Notes: generated by a model not told the origin, from the letters alone. DNA of 48,557 nucleotides from Geobacillus zalihae NBRC 101842 (GCF_001544135.1 NZ_BCPV01000029.1:1-48557); one strand, 5' to 3'. Counted from the stretch's first letter, positions 32,759-41,707 are shown. Program-made: numbers and translations.

Positions 32759-34438
32759 ATGAAAAAACGGCGCAGCGACATGATCAAAAAAGGATTTGAC
32801 CGTGCTCCGCACCGAAGCCTATTGCGAGCGGCGGGCGTAAAAGAAGAAGACTTTGATAAACCGTTTATTGCGGTGGTGAATTCATACATCGACATTATTC
32901 CGGGGCACGTTCACTTGCAAGAGTTTGGGAGAATCGTGAAAGAAGCGATTCGCGAAGCGGGCGGCGTGCCGTTTGAAATGAACACGATCGGCGTTGACGA
33001 CGGTATTGCGATGGGCCATATCGGGATGCGCTATTCGCTGCCGAGCCGGGAAATCATCGCCGATTCGATCGAAACGGTTATCTCGGCGCATTGGTTTGAC
33101 GGCATGGTGTGCATTCCGAACTGCGACAAAATTACGCCGGGAATGATGATGGCGGCGATGCGTCTTAACATTCCGACGATTTTCGTCAGCGGGGGACCGA
33201 TGAAAGCCGGCGTGACGAAGGATGGGCGGAAAATTTCACTGTCATCTGTATTTGAAGGCGTCGGGGCGTATTTAGGGGGAACGCTCGATGAGAAAGGGCT
33301 TGAAGAACTCGAACGGTACGGCTGTCCGACGTGCGGATCGTGCTCGGGCATGTTTACGGCCAACTCGATGAACTGTCTCGCTGAAGCGCTCGGGCTTGCA
33401 CTGCCGGGCAACGGCACGATTTTGGCGGTCGACCCAGCGCGCAAAGAGCTTGTCCGCCAGTCGGCGAAACAGCTCATGTATTTGATCGAGCATGACATTA
33501 AACCGCGCGACATCGTCACCGAAAAAGCGATCGACAATGCGTTTGCCCTCGACATGGCGCTTGGCGGCTCGACGAATACGGTGCTGCATACGCTGGCGAT
33601 CGCCAACGAAGCCGGCATCGAGTACTCGCTTGAGCGCATCAACGAAGTGGCGGCGCGCGTGCCGCATTTGGCCAAACTCGCCCCGGCGTCGGACATCCAT
33701 TACATCGAAGACTTGCATGAAGCGGGCGGCGTTTCGGCCGTGTTGAACGAGCTGGCGAAAAAAGAAGGCACGCTTCATTTAGATACGCTCACCGTCACGG
33801 GCAAAACGCTCGGGGAAAACATCGCCGGCTGCGAAGTGAAAAACTATGACGTCATCCGGCCGATTGACAACCCGTATTCGGAAACGGGCGGGCTCGCCAT
33901 TTTGTTTGGCAACCTGGCGCCGGACGGCGCCGTCATTAAAACCGGGGCGGTGCAAGGCGGCATCACGCGCCATGAAGGGCCCGCGATCGTCTTCGACTCC
34001 CAAGAGGAAGCGCTCGAGGGCATTGCCAGCGGGAAAATCAAGCCGGGACATGTTGTCGTCATCCGCTACGAAGGGCCAAAAGGCGGCCCAGGGATGCCGG
34101 AAATGCTGGCGCCGACGTCGCAAATCGTCGGCATGGGGCTCGGCACCAAAGTGGCGCTTGTCACTGACGGCCGCTTCTCCGGCGCCTCGCGCGGCCTATC
34201 CGTCGGCCACGTTTCACCGGAAGCGGCCGAAGGCGGGCCGATCGCGTTCATCCAAGACGGCGACATCATCGAGATTGACACGGTGAAACGGACGATCAAC
34301 GTCAAGCTGTCCGATGAAGAGCTCGAACGGCGGAAGGCGAACTGGAAAGGCTTTGAACCGAAAGTGAAAACCGGCTATCTCGCCCGCTACTCGAAACACG
34401 TCACCTCGGCGAGCACGGGGGGGATTATGAAAATTTAG
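32759..34438 (+). CDS. ilvD: Dihydroxy-acid dehydratase
   Basis: This 559-residue enzyme converts 2,3-dihydroxy-isovalerate and 2,3-dihydroxy-3-methylvalerate to the keto acids for valine, isoleucine and leucine. The Fe-S ligands are in [10 protein letters not shown] and [17 protein letters not shown]. Other family stretches are [25 protein letters not shown] (by parts), [12 protein letters not shown] and [21 protein letters not shown] (32747-32752) precedes two adjacent ATGs at 32756 and 32759. The second gives better spacing and the usual MKKRRSDMI start. It is monocistronic, with its own promoter, cre-like site and terminator. Confidence 0.96.
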   Translation: MKKRRSDMIKKGFDRAPHRSLLRAAGVKEEDFDKPFIAVVNSYIDIIPGHVHLQEFGRIVKEAIREAGGVPFEMNTIGVDDGIAMGHIGMRYSLPSREIIADSIETVISAHWFDGMVCIPNCDKITPGMMMAAMRLNIPTIFVSGGPMKAGVTKDGRKISLSSVFEGVGAYLGGTLDEKGLEELERYGCPTCGSCSGMFTANSMNCLAEALGLALPGNGTILAVDPARKELVRQSAKQLMYLIEHDIKPRDIVTEKAIDNAFALDMALGGSTNTVLHTLAIANEAGIEYSLERINEVAARVPHLAKLAPASDIHYIEDLHEAGGVSAVLNELAKKEGTLHLDTLTVTGKTLGENIAGCEVKNYDVIRPIDNPYSETGGLAILFGNLAPDGAVIKTGAVQGGITRHEGPAIVFDSQEEALEGIASGKIKPGHVVVIRYEGPKGGPGMPEMLAPTSQIVGMGLGTKVALVTDGRFSGASRGLSVGHVSPEAAEGGPIAFIQDGDIIEIDTVKRTINVKLSDEELERRKANWKGFEPKVKTGYLARYSKHVTSASTGGIMKI

Positions 34439-34451
34439 GCGAAATAGGATC

Positions 34452-34495
34452 AAGGAAGGCGGCGCTCCATCAGCATGAGCGCCGCCTTCCTTTTT
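34452..34495 (+). terminator. ilvD terminator
   Basis: AAGGAAGGCGGCGCT (34452-34466) pairs with AGCGCCGCCTTCCTT (34478-34492) as a perfect 15-bp stem running into TTTTT. It is one of the strongest terminators in the window. Confidence 0.92.
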
Positions 34496-34575
34496 CATGT
34501 TCAAACCCTTAATAAAAGCCCAAGTCGCCATCCCTCTTCTTCATGCTTTTGCCTGTTTGGCGCCTTAAAAAAGTA

Positions 34576-34609
34576 TTGACATTTTAAAATATTTCACCTA
34601 TTTTAAAAT
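34576..34609 (+). promoter_or_regulatory. paaK promoter with embedded 11-bp inverted repeat
   Basis: TTGACA (34576-34581), a 17-base spacer and TATTTT (34599-34604). The perfect inverted repeat ATTTTAAAATA (34581-34591) and TATTTTAAAAT (34599-34609) overlaps both hexamers and may be an operator. Confidence 0.55.
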
Positions 34610-34622
34610 TAAATATGATAAT

Positions 34623-34659
34623 TTAAATATATAACGTTTATATAACGTTATATATTTAA
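34623..34659. promoter_or_regulatory. AACGTT-centred inverted repeat upstream of paaK remnant
   Basis: A perfect 16-bp inverted repeat with a 5-base spacer spans 34623-34638 and 34644-34659; each arm ends with ATAACGTT when read inward. The same arm recurs at the paaA promoter (35184-35198 and 35220-35234). It is the probable operator of the local regulator PaaX. Confidence 0.65.
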
Positions 34660-34665
34660 CATTTT

Positions 34666-34679
34666 TGAAAGCGCTTTAA
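34666..34679. promoter_or_regulatory. cre site in the paa leader
   Basis: TGAAAGCGCTTTAA matches the cre consensus at 13 of 14 positions. It lies downstream of the paaK promoter and 17 bases before the paaK start, a roadblock position for CcpA repression of phenylacetate catabolism. Confidence 0.65.
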
Positions 34680-34696
34680 GATAGGGGGCGGAAACG

Positions 34697-35159
34697 ATGA
34701 TTTTGCATGATATCGAAACGGCTGCGCGCAGCGAGCTTGAGGCTCTCCAGCTTGAGCGGCTGCGGGCGGACGACGGCGCGCATGTCGCGGGTCAAAGGGC
34801 GGGTTGACGACATGATCATCATCCGCGGCGTCAATGTGTTTCCATCGGAAATTGAGCACCATCTGCTTCGCGTCTCGGAACTGGCTCCGCACTATCAGCT
34901 GCATCGTCTCCGCCACGGTCATTTGGAAGCGCTCGAGTTGCATGCGGAAGTGACCGATCGTTTTTACAGCGAGGTCGGCGGAGATTTGCAAAGCGAGCAG
35001 GCTGCTCTGCTTGCCCAGCGCATTCAGTCATTGTTGAAAACGCACTGTCTCATTTCGATTGACGTCCGTCTCCATTCGCCGAAAACGCTCCCGCGCTCAG
35101 AAGGGAAAGCGGTCCGCATCGTTGACCGCCGCCATCTTGAAGCGCCGCAATCCATCTGA
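34697..35159 (+). pseudogene. paaK: paaK (phenylacetate-CoA ligase) with large internal deletion
   Basis: From ATG 34697 (AGGGGG upstream) the first 24 codons read MILHDIETAARSELEALQLE then RLRA, the normal PaaK N terminus. At GCTGCGGGCG (34759-34768) the sequence jumps to the C-terminal lid domain, which continues in a different frame: CGRTTARMSRVKGRVDD, MIIIRGVNVFPSEIEHHLL and onward to TGA 35157-35159. The N-terminal frame ends at TGA 34805. PaaK is normally about 440 residues, so roughly 280 codons with the ATP- and phenylacetate-binding core are missing and the ends are out of phase. Activation of phenylacetate to its CoA ester must come from another gene, if it occurs at all. Confidence 0.88.
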
Positions 35160-35179
35160 CTAGAGAAAGAAAAAAACGA

Positions 35180-35234
35180 TTGCAAAATATATAACATTAA
35201 AATATAATAACGTTAAACAAACGTTATATATTTT
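35180..35234 (+). promoter_or_regulatory. paaA promoter with AACGTT operators
   Basis: TTGCAA (35180-35185), a 17-base spacer and TATAAT (35203-35208) form a good promoter. A 15-bp inverted repeat (35184-35198 and 35220-35234, 14 of 15 matching) brackets the -10 box, and a third AACGTT lies at 35209-35214. The arms match those at 34623-34659, so one regulator, probably PaaX, should control both. Confidence 0.7.
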
Positions 35235-35254
35235 AAACGAGAGGTGGATGGGGG

Positions 35255-36223
35255 ATGGCGGCTATGATGACGTTCACCCGCCTGTCAGATGAGGAGAAAT
35301 ACGAACGGTTTATGCAGCGCATCGAGGCGGGAGAGAAGATCGAAGCCGATGACTGGATGCCTGACGAATATCGGACGGCGCTCATCAAGCTCATTGCCAT
35401 GCATGCGGTGAGCGAAATTATGGGAGCGCTTCCGGAAAAAGAATGGGTGCCGAAAGCGCCGTCGCTGCGCCGCAAGCTCGGCATTATGGCGAAAGTGCAG
35501 GATGAAATGGGGCACGGCCAGTTGCTGCTGCGGGTGGCGGAAGATTTGATGGCGCCGCTTGGCAAAACGCGGGAAGATATTCTCGAAGATTTATTGAACG
35601 AACGGTTGAAGTTTCACAATGTCTTTCATATGGCGGCGCCGACATGGGCGGATGCCGGGTTGATCGGCTGGCTCGTCGACGGAGCAGCGATTATGACGCA
35701 GACGAACATGCTCGATGCCTCGTACGGACCGTATGCGCGGGCGCTGAAGCGCATTTGCGCCGAGGAGGTGTTTCACGCCCAGCACGGCGAGTCGATTATT
35801 TTGGCGCTCGCCGAAGGGACGAAGGAGCAAAAAGAGATGCTCCAAGAGGCGCTCAACCGTTGGTGGGAGGCGCTGCTTATGTTTTTCGGTCCGCCGACGG
35901 CCGATACGACAGGAACCTCGAAGCAAGACATCACGATCAAATACCGCATCCGCACGAAAACGAACGAGCAGCTGCGTCAAGACTTTTTCACGAAATACGT
36001 GCCGCGCATTTGGGCGCTCGGACTGAAGATTCCTGATGAGACCATGCATTTTGACAAAGAGAAGGGCCAATGGATTTACCGGCAGCCGGATTGGGAGCGG
36101 TTTAAAGAAATCATCCGCAACAACGGACCGAAGTCGCAGGAGCGGCTTGAGCTTCGGCGGACGGCGTACAAGCAAAACGCGTGGGTGCGTGAGGCGCTTG
36201 GCGCGGTCCGGACGGCTGGATGA
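35255..36223 (+). CDS. paaA: Ring 1,2-phenylacetyl-CoA epoxidase subunit PaaA
   Basis: The product has 322 residues and is the catalytic di-iron oxygenase subunit of the PaaABC(E) complex, which epoxidises phenylacetyl-CoA. Helical ferritin-like segments carry the iron ligands, in KVQDEMGHGQLLLRVAED, LKFHNVFHMAAPTWADAG and CAEEVFHAQHGESI. The ATG at 35255 follows AGAGGTGG. It has its own promoter (35180-35208), so its expression does not depend on the broken paaK. The gene is full length and shows no lesion. Confidence 0.96.
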   Translation: MAAMMTFTRLSDEEKYERFMQRIEAGEKIEADDWMPDEYRTALIKLIAMHAVSEIMGALPEKEWVPKAPSLRRKLGIMAKVQDEMGHGQLLLRVAEDLMAPLGKTREDILEDLLNERLKFHNVFHMAAPTWADAGLIGWLVDGAAIMTQTNMLDASYGPYARALKRICAEEVFHAQHGESIILALAEGTKEQKEMLQEALNRWWEALLMFFGPPTADTTGTSKQDITIKYRIRTKTNEQLRQDFFTKYVPRIWALGLKIPDETMHFDKEKGQWIYRQPDWERFKEIIRNNGPKSQERLELRRTAYKQNAWVREALGAVRTAG

Positions 36224-36235
36224 GGAGGGATGGCC

Positions 36236-36589
36236 ATGGCGGGAAAAGAACAAGGATTTTATCAAGTGTTTGAAGTGTTCAGCCGCAAAGCGCCGGATGC
36301 ACCGATGCAGCATCAATTCAGTTTGCTTGCCCCTAATGAGGAGATCGCGCTCGTGATGGCGCAGGAGAACTTTATGCGCCGCGAGCCGGTTTCCGACCTT
36401 TGGGTTGTGAGGCGGGATTATATCCGGCGGATCAACGAAGAGGAAAAAGCGGCGCTCAAACGGCTTGACAACAAAGATTATCGTCTGACGCGGGGATATG
36501 GGGATGTGAAGAAACGATGGCGCAAATATGAACAAGAGGCATTTGATGAGAAGGAAATTTTGTCATGGAAAGGCGAGATTCAGCGATGA
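36236..36589 (+). CDS. paaB: Phenylacetyl-CoA epoxidase subunit PaaB
   Basis: This is a 117-residue bridging subunit of the multicomponent epoxidase: QGFYQVFEVFSRKAPDAPMQHQFSL, MAQENFMRREPVSDLWVVRRDYI. It holds the PaaAC core together. The ATG at 36236 is chosen because AGGAGGG (36223-36229) is 6 bases upstream; the ATG at 36230 would touch the site. It begins 12 bases after the paaA stop. It overlaps paaC by the sequence ATGA. Confidence 0.93.
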   Translation: MAGKEQGFYQVFEVFSRKAPDAPMQHQFSLLAPNEEIALVMAQENFMRREPVSDLWVVRRDYIRRINEEEKAALKRLDNKDYRLTRGYGDVKKRWRKYEQEAFDEKEILSWKGEIQR

Positions 36590-37398
36590 GCAAAACACAA
36601 GTCCATTTTCATCCCGATGGTCAGGAAGCGCTTGTCGAGCTGTTGTTTCAGCTTGCCGATGATGATTTTTTGCTGGCCTACCGCGGCTCGGAATGGCTTG
36701 GGTTGGCGCCGCATATCGAGGAGGACATCGCGTTTTCTTCTATCAGCCAGGACACGATGGGGCATGCGGCCATGTATTATCAGCTGCTTGAAGATCTTGG
36801 CTGTGGATCAGCCGACGAACTGGCGCACGCCCGCCCGGCTGCGGCCCGGCGCAACGCGGTGCTGCTCGAACGGGTAAACGGCCCGGGGCATTATTTGCGC
36901 GAGCCTCGCTATGACTGGGCATTCACCGTTGTTCGCCAGTACTTTTATACACAGGCGAAGCGCATCCGTCTTGAATCATTGACAAAAAGGGTGTATACGC
37001 CGTTGGCCGAGGTGGCGGCGAAAATTCAAGTGGAGCTGCACTACCATTTGCTTCATTGGCATACGTGGTTTGTCCAGCTGACGAATGCCCCGGGTGAAGC
37101 GCGGACGCGAATGACGAAAGCCATCCAAGACGTGGCGGCGGATTTTGCCGGCGTGTTGACGCTTGGGGCGAAGGGAGCGGACATGGTGCGATGGGGATTG
37201 ATTGACGACGAAAAGGTGCTGACAGAACGGACGATTGCCGCGCTGGCGCCAGCGTTTGCCGAAGTGGGGCTTGATTGGCCGATGCCGTTTGGCATGAAAC
37301 ATGGCAACGGCCGCAACGGCGAACATACGCCGGATTTGGACGAAGCGCTGGCGACGTTGTCAGAAGTATACCGCGCCGTCCCGCATGCGGTCTGGTGA
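36586..37398 (+). CDS. paaC: Phenylacetyl-CoA epoxidase structural subunit PaaC
   Basis: The protein has 270 residues and a ferritin-like fold, the structural partner of PaaA. Features include LLFQLADDDFLLAYRGSEWLGLAPHIEEDIAFSSISQD (by parts), TMGHAAMYYQLLEDLG and IQVELHYHLLHWHTWFVQL. Its ATG overlaps the paaB stop, so translation is coupled. About 155 bases without a gene follow before paaD. No terminator is seen there. Confidence 0.95.
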   Translation: MSKTQVHFHPDGQEALVELLFQLADDDFLLAYRGSEWLGLAPHIEEDIAFSSISQDTMGHAAMYYQLLEDLGCGSADELAHARPAAARRNAVLLERVNGPGHYLREPRYDWAFTVVRQYFYTQAKRIRLESLTKRVYTPLAEVAAKIQVELHYHLLHWHTWFVQLTNAPGEARTRMTKAIQDVAADFAGVLTLGAKGADMVRWGLIDDEKVLTERTIAALAPAFAEVGLDWPMPFGMKHGNGRNGEHTPDLDEALATLSEVYRAVPHAVW

Positions 37399-37553
37399 TG
37401 CCGGCGCCGCTGTTTGCCAACGTGCAGCGTTGGGCATGATGCCTCTTTGTGCCGGCGAGGTGTTTGTTGAAGAAGCAAAACGATGCAACATTGGCGGCGC
37501 CAGGCAGCCAAAGCGGGAAAACGGCGGCGGATTGGGAAATGCGAGGGAGAATC

Positions 37554-38030
37554 ATGACAAAGGAAGAGGTTTGGAAAACGTTGGAGTTGGTGAAAGACCC
37601 GGAAATCCATTCCGTTAGCATCGTCGATCTCGGGATGGTGGAACGGGTTGACGTTCATGACGGAGCGGTCTCGATCTCTTTGCTGCCGACGTTTCTCGGG
37701 TGTCCGGCGCTTGACATCATCCGCGCCAAGGTGGAGGAAGCGGTGAAGCAGGCAGGGGCTTCGGCGGTGACGGTGGAGTTTCTCCGCCATCCGCCGTGGA
37801 CGTCCGATCGGATCAGCGAAGCCGGACGGGAGCGGCTAAAGCAGTTCGGCATCGCCCCGCCGCCTCGGCAAATGTCGCCAGGGGCATGGCAAGTCGAGTG
37901 CCCGTATTGCGGGGCGGAGCGGACCGTGATGGAGAACTTGTTCGGTCCGACCGCCTGCCGCAGCATTTTCTATTGCAAACAATGCAAAAATCCGTTTGAA
38001 GCGATGAAGCCTGTATTGGTTTCACGATAA
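37554..38030 (+). CDS. paaD: PaaD, MIP18-type Fe-S maturation protein with C-terminal zinc ribbon
   Basis: The product has 158 residues. Residues 1-100 are a MIP18/DUF59 domain (VKDPEIHSVSIVDLGMVERV, LPTFLGCPALDIIRAKVEEAV). The C terminus has two cysteine pairs, CPYCG and CKQC, with a further cysteine in TACRSIFYC, as in a zinc ribbon. PaaD helps assemble or repair cofactors of the epoxidase system. The ATG at 37554 is set by GAGGGAG. No paaE reductase gene follows, unlike in enterobacterial paaABCDE. Confidence 0.93.
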   Translation: MTKEEVWKTLELVKDPEIHSVSIVDLGMVERVDVHDGAVSISLLPTFLGCPALDIIRAKVEEAVKQAGASAVTVEFLRHPPWTSDRISEAGRERLKQFGIAPPPRQMSPGAWQVECPYCGAERTVMENLFGPTACRSIFYCKQCKNPFEAMKPVLVSR

Positions 38031-38054
38031 GAAAAGGGAGAGGAGATGTTCGCC

Positions 38055-38366
38055 ATGTTTAAAATGATCGCCTTGTACAAACAGCCGAAAGATAAGGAAC
38101 AGTTTGACGCCCATTACTACGGAACGCATGTGCCGCTGACGGAAAAAATTCCGGGCCTGCGCAAAATCACAGTGACGAAAATTACCGGCACGCCGATGGG
38201 GACGGAAAGCGAGTATTATTTGTTGTGTGAAATGTATTACGACAGCCAAGAGGCGTTTCAAGAAGCGATGAAAACGAAAGAAGCCAAAGCATCGGCCAAA
38301 GATGTCATGTCGTTTGCCGGCGATCTCGTCACCTTTATGGTCGGTGAGGAAGTAGAGCATGAGTGA
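38055..38366 (+). CDS. EthD family dimeric alpha/beta-barrel protein
   Basis: This small protein of 103 residues has an EthD-like pattern: MFKMIALYKQPKDKEQFDAHY, GTHVPLTEKIPGLRKITVTK, and a C-terminal SFAGDLVTFMVGEE. Such ferredoxin-like barrels accompany oxygenases or act as small lyases/isomerases; no specific role in the paa pathway is established. It sits exactly where paaE would be expected, but it has no flavin or Fe-S motif and cannot replace that reductase. AGGAG precedes the ATG at 38055; one at 38046 is an alternative. Its end overlaps the start of the next gene. Confidence 0.82.
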   Translation: MFKMIALYKQPKDKEQFDAHYYGTHVPLTEKIPGLRKITVTKITGTPMGTESEYYLLCEMYYDSQEAFQEAMKTKEAKASAKDVMSFAGDLVTFMVGEEVEHE

Positions 38367-39135
38367 ATGGAATTCCATTGCGGTGCGGCAAGAAGGAGCG
38401 GTCGGGATCATCGAACTCGCCCGTCCGCATGTGTTGAACGCGTTGAGCCGTCAAATGGTGGCGGAAATCGTGGCGGCGGTGGAAGCGTTTGACCGGGATG
38501 AAACAGTGCGCGTCATCGTGCTGACCGGGCGCGGGCGGGCGTTTGCGGCAGGGGCGGACATTCAAGAGATGGCGGATGATGACCCGATTCGCCTTGAGTG
38601 GCTGAACCAGTTTGCCGATTGGGATCGCCTGTCCATCGTGAAAACGCCGATGATCGCCGCGGTGAACGGGTTGGCGCTCGGGGGCGGTTTTGAGCTGGCG
38701 CTTTCGTGCGACTTGATTGTCGCGTCGTCGGCGGCCGAATTTGGCTTTCCAGAAGTGAACCTTGGCGTCATGCCAGGTGCGGGAGGCACGCAGCGATTAA
38801 CGAAACTCATTGGACCGAAGCGGGCGCTTGAGTGGCTATGGACCGGGGAGCGCTTGCCGGCGGAGGAGGCGCACAAACTGGGCATCGTGACGCGCGTCGT
38901 CAGCCCGGAGCTGCTAATGGAAGAAACGATGCGGTTGGCCGGGCGGCTCGCCCAACAGCCGCCGTTGGCTCTTCGGCTGATCAAAGAGGCGGTGCAAAAA
39001 GCGGTCGACTATCCGCTCTATGAAGGCATGCAATTTGAGCGAAAAAACTTTTACCTATTGTTCGCCTCGGAAGACCAAAAAGAAGGGATGGCGGCCTTCC
39101 TCGAAAAACGGAAGCCGCGCTTCCAAGGAAAATAA
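38359..39135 (+). CDS. paaF: Enoyl-CoA hydratase PaaF
   Basis: This crotonase-fold enzyme has 258 residues. It shows GRAFAAGADIQEM (oxyanion hole), NGLALGGGFELALSCDL, and the catalytic glutamate pair region in FPEVNLGVMPGAGGTQRL. Both acid residues of classical hydratases are present, which fits PaaF (hydration of 2,3-dehydroadipyl-CoA) rather than PaaG. Its ATG lies within the end of the EthD-like gene. The downstream paaG is a crotonase paralog with a different active site. Confidence 0.9.
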   Translation: MSEWNSIAVRQEGAVGIIELARPHVLNALSRQMVAEIVAAVEAFDRDETVRVIVLTGRGRAFAAGADIQEMADDDPIRLEWLNQFADWDRLSIVKTPMIAAVNGLALGGGFELALSCDLIVASSAAEFGFPEVNLGVMPGAGGTQRLTKLIGPKRALEWLWTGERLPAEEAHKLGIVTRVVSPELLMEETMRLAGRLAQQPPLALRLIKEAVQKAVDYPLYEGMQFERKNFYLLFASEDQKEGMAAFLEKRKPRFQGK

Positions 39136-39147
39136 GGGGGGCGCTTT

Positions 39148-39921
39148 ATGTACGAAACGATCCGGTATGAAGTAAAGGGGCAAGTGGCCTGGCTGACGCT
39201 CAACCGTCCGGATCAGCTCAATGCGTTTACGGAGCAGATGAATGCGGAAGTGACGAAAGCGCTCAAACAAGCAGGGGCGGATCCAAACGTCCGCTGCATG
39301 GTGATCACAGGCGCAGGGCGGGCGTTTTGCGCCGGGGAAGATTTAAGCGGCGTGACGGAAGAAATGAACCACGGCGACGTGTTGCGCACCCGGTACGCGC
39401 CGATGATGAAAGCGCTTCACCGCTTTGAAAAGCCGGTTGTCGCGGCGGTGAACGGGGCGGCGGCCGGCGCGGGCATGAGCTTGGCGCTGGCGTGTGATTT
39501 CCGGCTTCTTTCGGAAAAAGCGAGTTTCGCTCCTGCGTTTATTCACGTCGGTCTTGTGCCGGATGCGGGCCATCTGTACTATTTGCCGCGCCTCGTCGGA
39601 CGGGCGAAGGCGCTTGAGCTGGCGGTGCTCGGGGATAAAATCTCCGCTGAACAGGCCGCCTCGCTCGGGCTGGCGACCAAGGTCATTCCTCTCTCCGAGT
39701 GGGAGGAGGGAGTCAAGCAGTTTGCCGAGCGGCTCGCTGCCATGCCAACGAAGGCGATTGGACTCATCAAACGGCTGCTTCGCGAAGGCGAAGAAACGAC
39801 GTTTGACCGCTACTTGGAACGGGAAGCGGAATGCCAACGCATTGCCGGCATGACGGCAGATCACCGCGAAGGCGTCAAGGCGTTCTTTGAAAAACGAAAA
39901 CCATTATTCCGAGGAAACTAA
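39148..39921 (+). CDS. paaG: 2-(1,2-epoxy-1,2-dihydrophenyl)acetyl-CoA isomerase PaaG
   Basis: The enzyme has 257 residues and a crotonase fold, with GRAFCAGEDLSGV, AVNGAAAGAGMSLALACDF and FIHVGLVPDAGHLYYLPRLVG. The hydratase glutamates are replaced and the aspartate in VPDAG takes over, the PaaG pattern. It converts the ring epoxide to the oxepin. It follows paaF by 12 bases with AAGGGGGG as ribosome binding site and is well placed after the epoxidase genes. Confidence 0.92.
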   Translation: MYETIRYEVKGQVAWLTLNRPDQLNAFTEQMNAEVTKALKQAGADPNVRCMVITGAGRAFCAGEDLSGVTEEMNHGDVLRTRYAPMMKALHRFEKPVVAAVNGAAAGAGMSLALACDFRLLSEKASFAPAFIHVGLVPDAGHLYYLPRLVGRAKALELAVLGDKISAEQAASLGLATKVIPLSEWEEGVKQFAERLAAMPTKAIGLIKRLLREGEETTFDRYLEREAECQRIAGMTADHREGVKAFFEKRKPLFRGN

Positions 39922-39938
39922 GCAAGGGGGATGAAACG

Positions 39939-41456
39939 ATGGCGACTGTGAAACAAAAGAAAATGGAACCGATGCCGACCAAACGCGATTTCTATCATTT
40001 GATTGTGAACGGGGAGCGGGTGGAAAGCGCTTCGGGAGAGACGTTTGAAGTGATCAATCCGGCCACTGGCGAACCGGTCGCCCGCGTCGCCAAAGGGACG
40101 CGCGAGGACGCCGAACGGGCGGTGCAGGCGGCGCGGCGGGCGTTTGATCATGGGAAATGGCGCCATTTCCCAGTGCAAAAACGCGCCCGCATCTTGTACC
40201 AAATTGCATCCATCATGCGCGAACGTTTCAATGAATTGGTGGAATTGGAAATTTTGAATACCGGAAAAGCACTGTCAGCAGCTCAAGGACAAGTAATGCA
40301 AGCCATTGAAGACTTTGAGTTTTTTGCCGGAGCGATCATTGGCCACCGCGGGGCGGTCAACCCGATGCCAGGGGCGTTTCACAACTATACGGAAAAAGAG
40401 CCGGTTGGCGTGTGCGCCCAAATCATTCCGTGGAACTACCCGCTCATGATGGCGGCTTGGAAAATCGCGCCTGCTCTTGCCGCAGGATGTTCGGTTGTCG
40501 TCAAACCGGCGTCGCTGACGCCGCTCACCTGCCTGGTGCTGGCGGAAATTTGCCACGAGGCCGGGGTGCCGGAAGGGGTCGTCAATGTGGTGACCGGCGC
40601 CGGGGCGGAAGTCGGCGACTATTTGGTGGAGCATCCGCTCGTCGACAAAGTGGCGTTTACCGGATCGACGCCGGTCGGGAAGGAAATTATGGAGAAAGCG
40701 TCGAAAACATTAAAACGGGTGACGCTCGAGCTGGGCGGCAAATCGCCGAGCCTTGTATTTGCGGACGCCGATTTGGAAGCGGCTGTCGCCGGCTCATTGT
40801 TCGGCATTTTCTACAACAGCGGACAATCGTGCGAGGCGCGCTCTCGCTTGTATGTGCATGAAAGCATTTATGACGCCTTTATGGAATCGTTCGTGGCCAA
40901 AACGAAGCAGCTGAAACTCGGCAACCCGTTTGATGCCGGCACGCATGTCGGGGCGATCATCAGCCGCGGGCAGCTGGAAGTGATCGATGAATACGTGCAA
41001 TCGGCGGTCGCGGATGGAGCGACGATCGTTGCCGGAGGGAAAGAAGCGGTAGTCGAGGGATTTGAAAACGGTTACTGGTATGAACCGACGATTTTGACGA
41101 ACGTCAACCATCAAATGAAAGCGGTTCGCGAAGAAATTTTCGGACCGGTTGTCGTCGTCATGAAATTCCGCGATGAAGCCGAAGCCGTTGAATTGGCGAA
41201 CGATAGCGACTATGGGCTGGCCGCCGCCGTTTGGACGAAAGATCATGGCCGCGCCGTTCGTGTAGCGAAGCAGCTGCGTTCCGGCATTGTCATGGTCAAC
41301 AGCCCATTCTCCGCCTTCCCGGGCACGCCGTTTGGCGGCTACAAACAGTCCGGATTCGGGCGCGAGCTGTCTGTCGAGGCGCTTGATTTGTACACAGAAA
41401 CGAAAAGCGTGCTGTCGTATTACGGGCCGCGTCCGCTTAATCCGTTTGGCGTCTAA
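39939..41456 (+). CDS. Aldehyde dehydrogenase of the paa operon (PaaZ-type role or phenylacetaldehyde dehydrogenase)
   Basis: The protein has 505 residues with standard ALDH motifs: PWNYPLMMAAWKIAPALAAGCSVVVKPA (by parts), VTLELGGKSPSLVFADADL with the general-base glutamate, and the catalytic cysteine in NSGQSCEARSRLYVH. There is no fused MaoC hydratase domain, so it is not a full PaaZ. In Gram-positive paa clusters a stand-alone dehydrogenase can oxidise the ring-opened semialdehyde. Oxidation of phenylacetaldehyde is the other possibility, as the sequence is FeaB/BetB-like. It starts 17 bases after paaG. Confidence 0.85.
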   Translation: MATVKQKKMEPMPTKRDFYHLIVNGERVESASGETFEVINPATGEPVARVAKGTREDAERAVQAARRAFDHGKWRHFPVQKRARILYQIASIMRERFNELVELEILNTGKALSAAQGQVMQAIEDFEFFAGAIIGHRGAVNPMPGAFHNYTEKEPVGVCAQIIPWNYPLMMAAWKIAPALAAGCSVVVKPASLTPLTCLVLAEICHEAGVPEGVVNVVTGAGAEVGDYLVEHPLVDKVAFTGSTPVGKEIMEKASKTLKRVTLELGGKSPSLVFADADLEAAVAGSLFGIFYNSGQSCEARSRLYVHESIYDAFMESFVAKTKQLKLGNPFDAGTHVGAIISRGQLEVIDEYVQSAVADGATIVAGGKEAVVEGFENGYWYEPTILTNVNHQMKAVREEIFGPVVVVMKFRDEAEAVELANDSDYGLAAAVWTKDHGRAVRVAKQLRSGIVMVNSPFSAFPGTPFGGYKQSGFGRELSVEALDLYTETKSVLSYYGPRPLNPFGV

Positions 41457-41707
41457 GGGCTTTTGCCGTTTGGCGTTTGCCAACATACGAGAGCGGGTCG
41501 CGTCCTTGGACGCAACGTTCAAGTTGCCGCCCTTGAAGGCAAGAGCGAATTCGGGCAAGCGTGAAGAGACGCGCCTGTCCGTTTGCTGAGCACCCCGTCG
41601 CGCGTGATGGGGTGCCCATTCATTTGACGGCGTCCGCCGCTTGGTGAGAGAGAACGCTAGCTCGATGCATCAGCCACCGTACATCAACACACGGGAGGGG
41701 GAAGACG
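41457..41707. other. Non-coding spacer in the paa operon with a stem-loop
   Basis: These 251 bases hold no supported gene. CCGTTTGGCGT occurs twice, at the end of the preceding gene and again near 41465. GCACCCC (41590-41596) and GGGGTGC (41609-41615) form a 7-bp stem not followed by a T run, so processing is more likely than termination. No promoter is evident. Confidence 0.45.

Noticed and set aside
38055-38366. EthD-like gene as PaaE
   Set aside because: It has about 100 residues and no flavin, NADPH or Fe-S cysteine motifs, so it cannot be the reductase.
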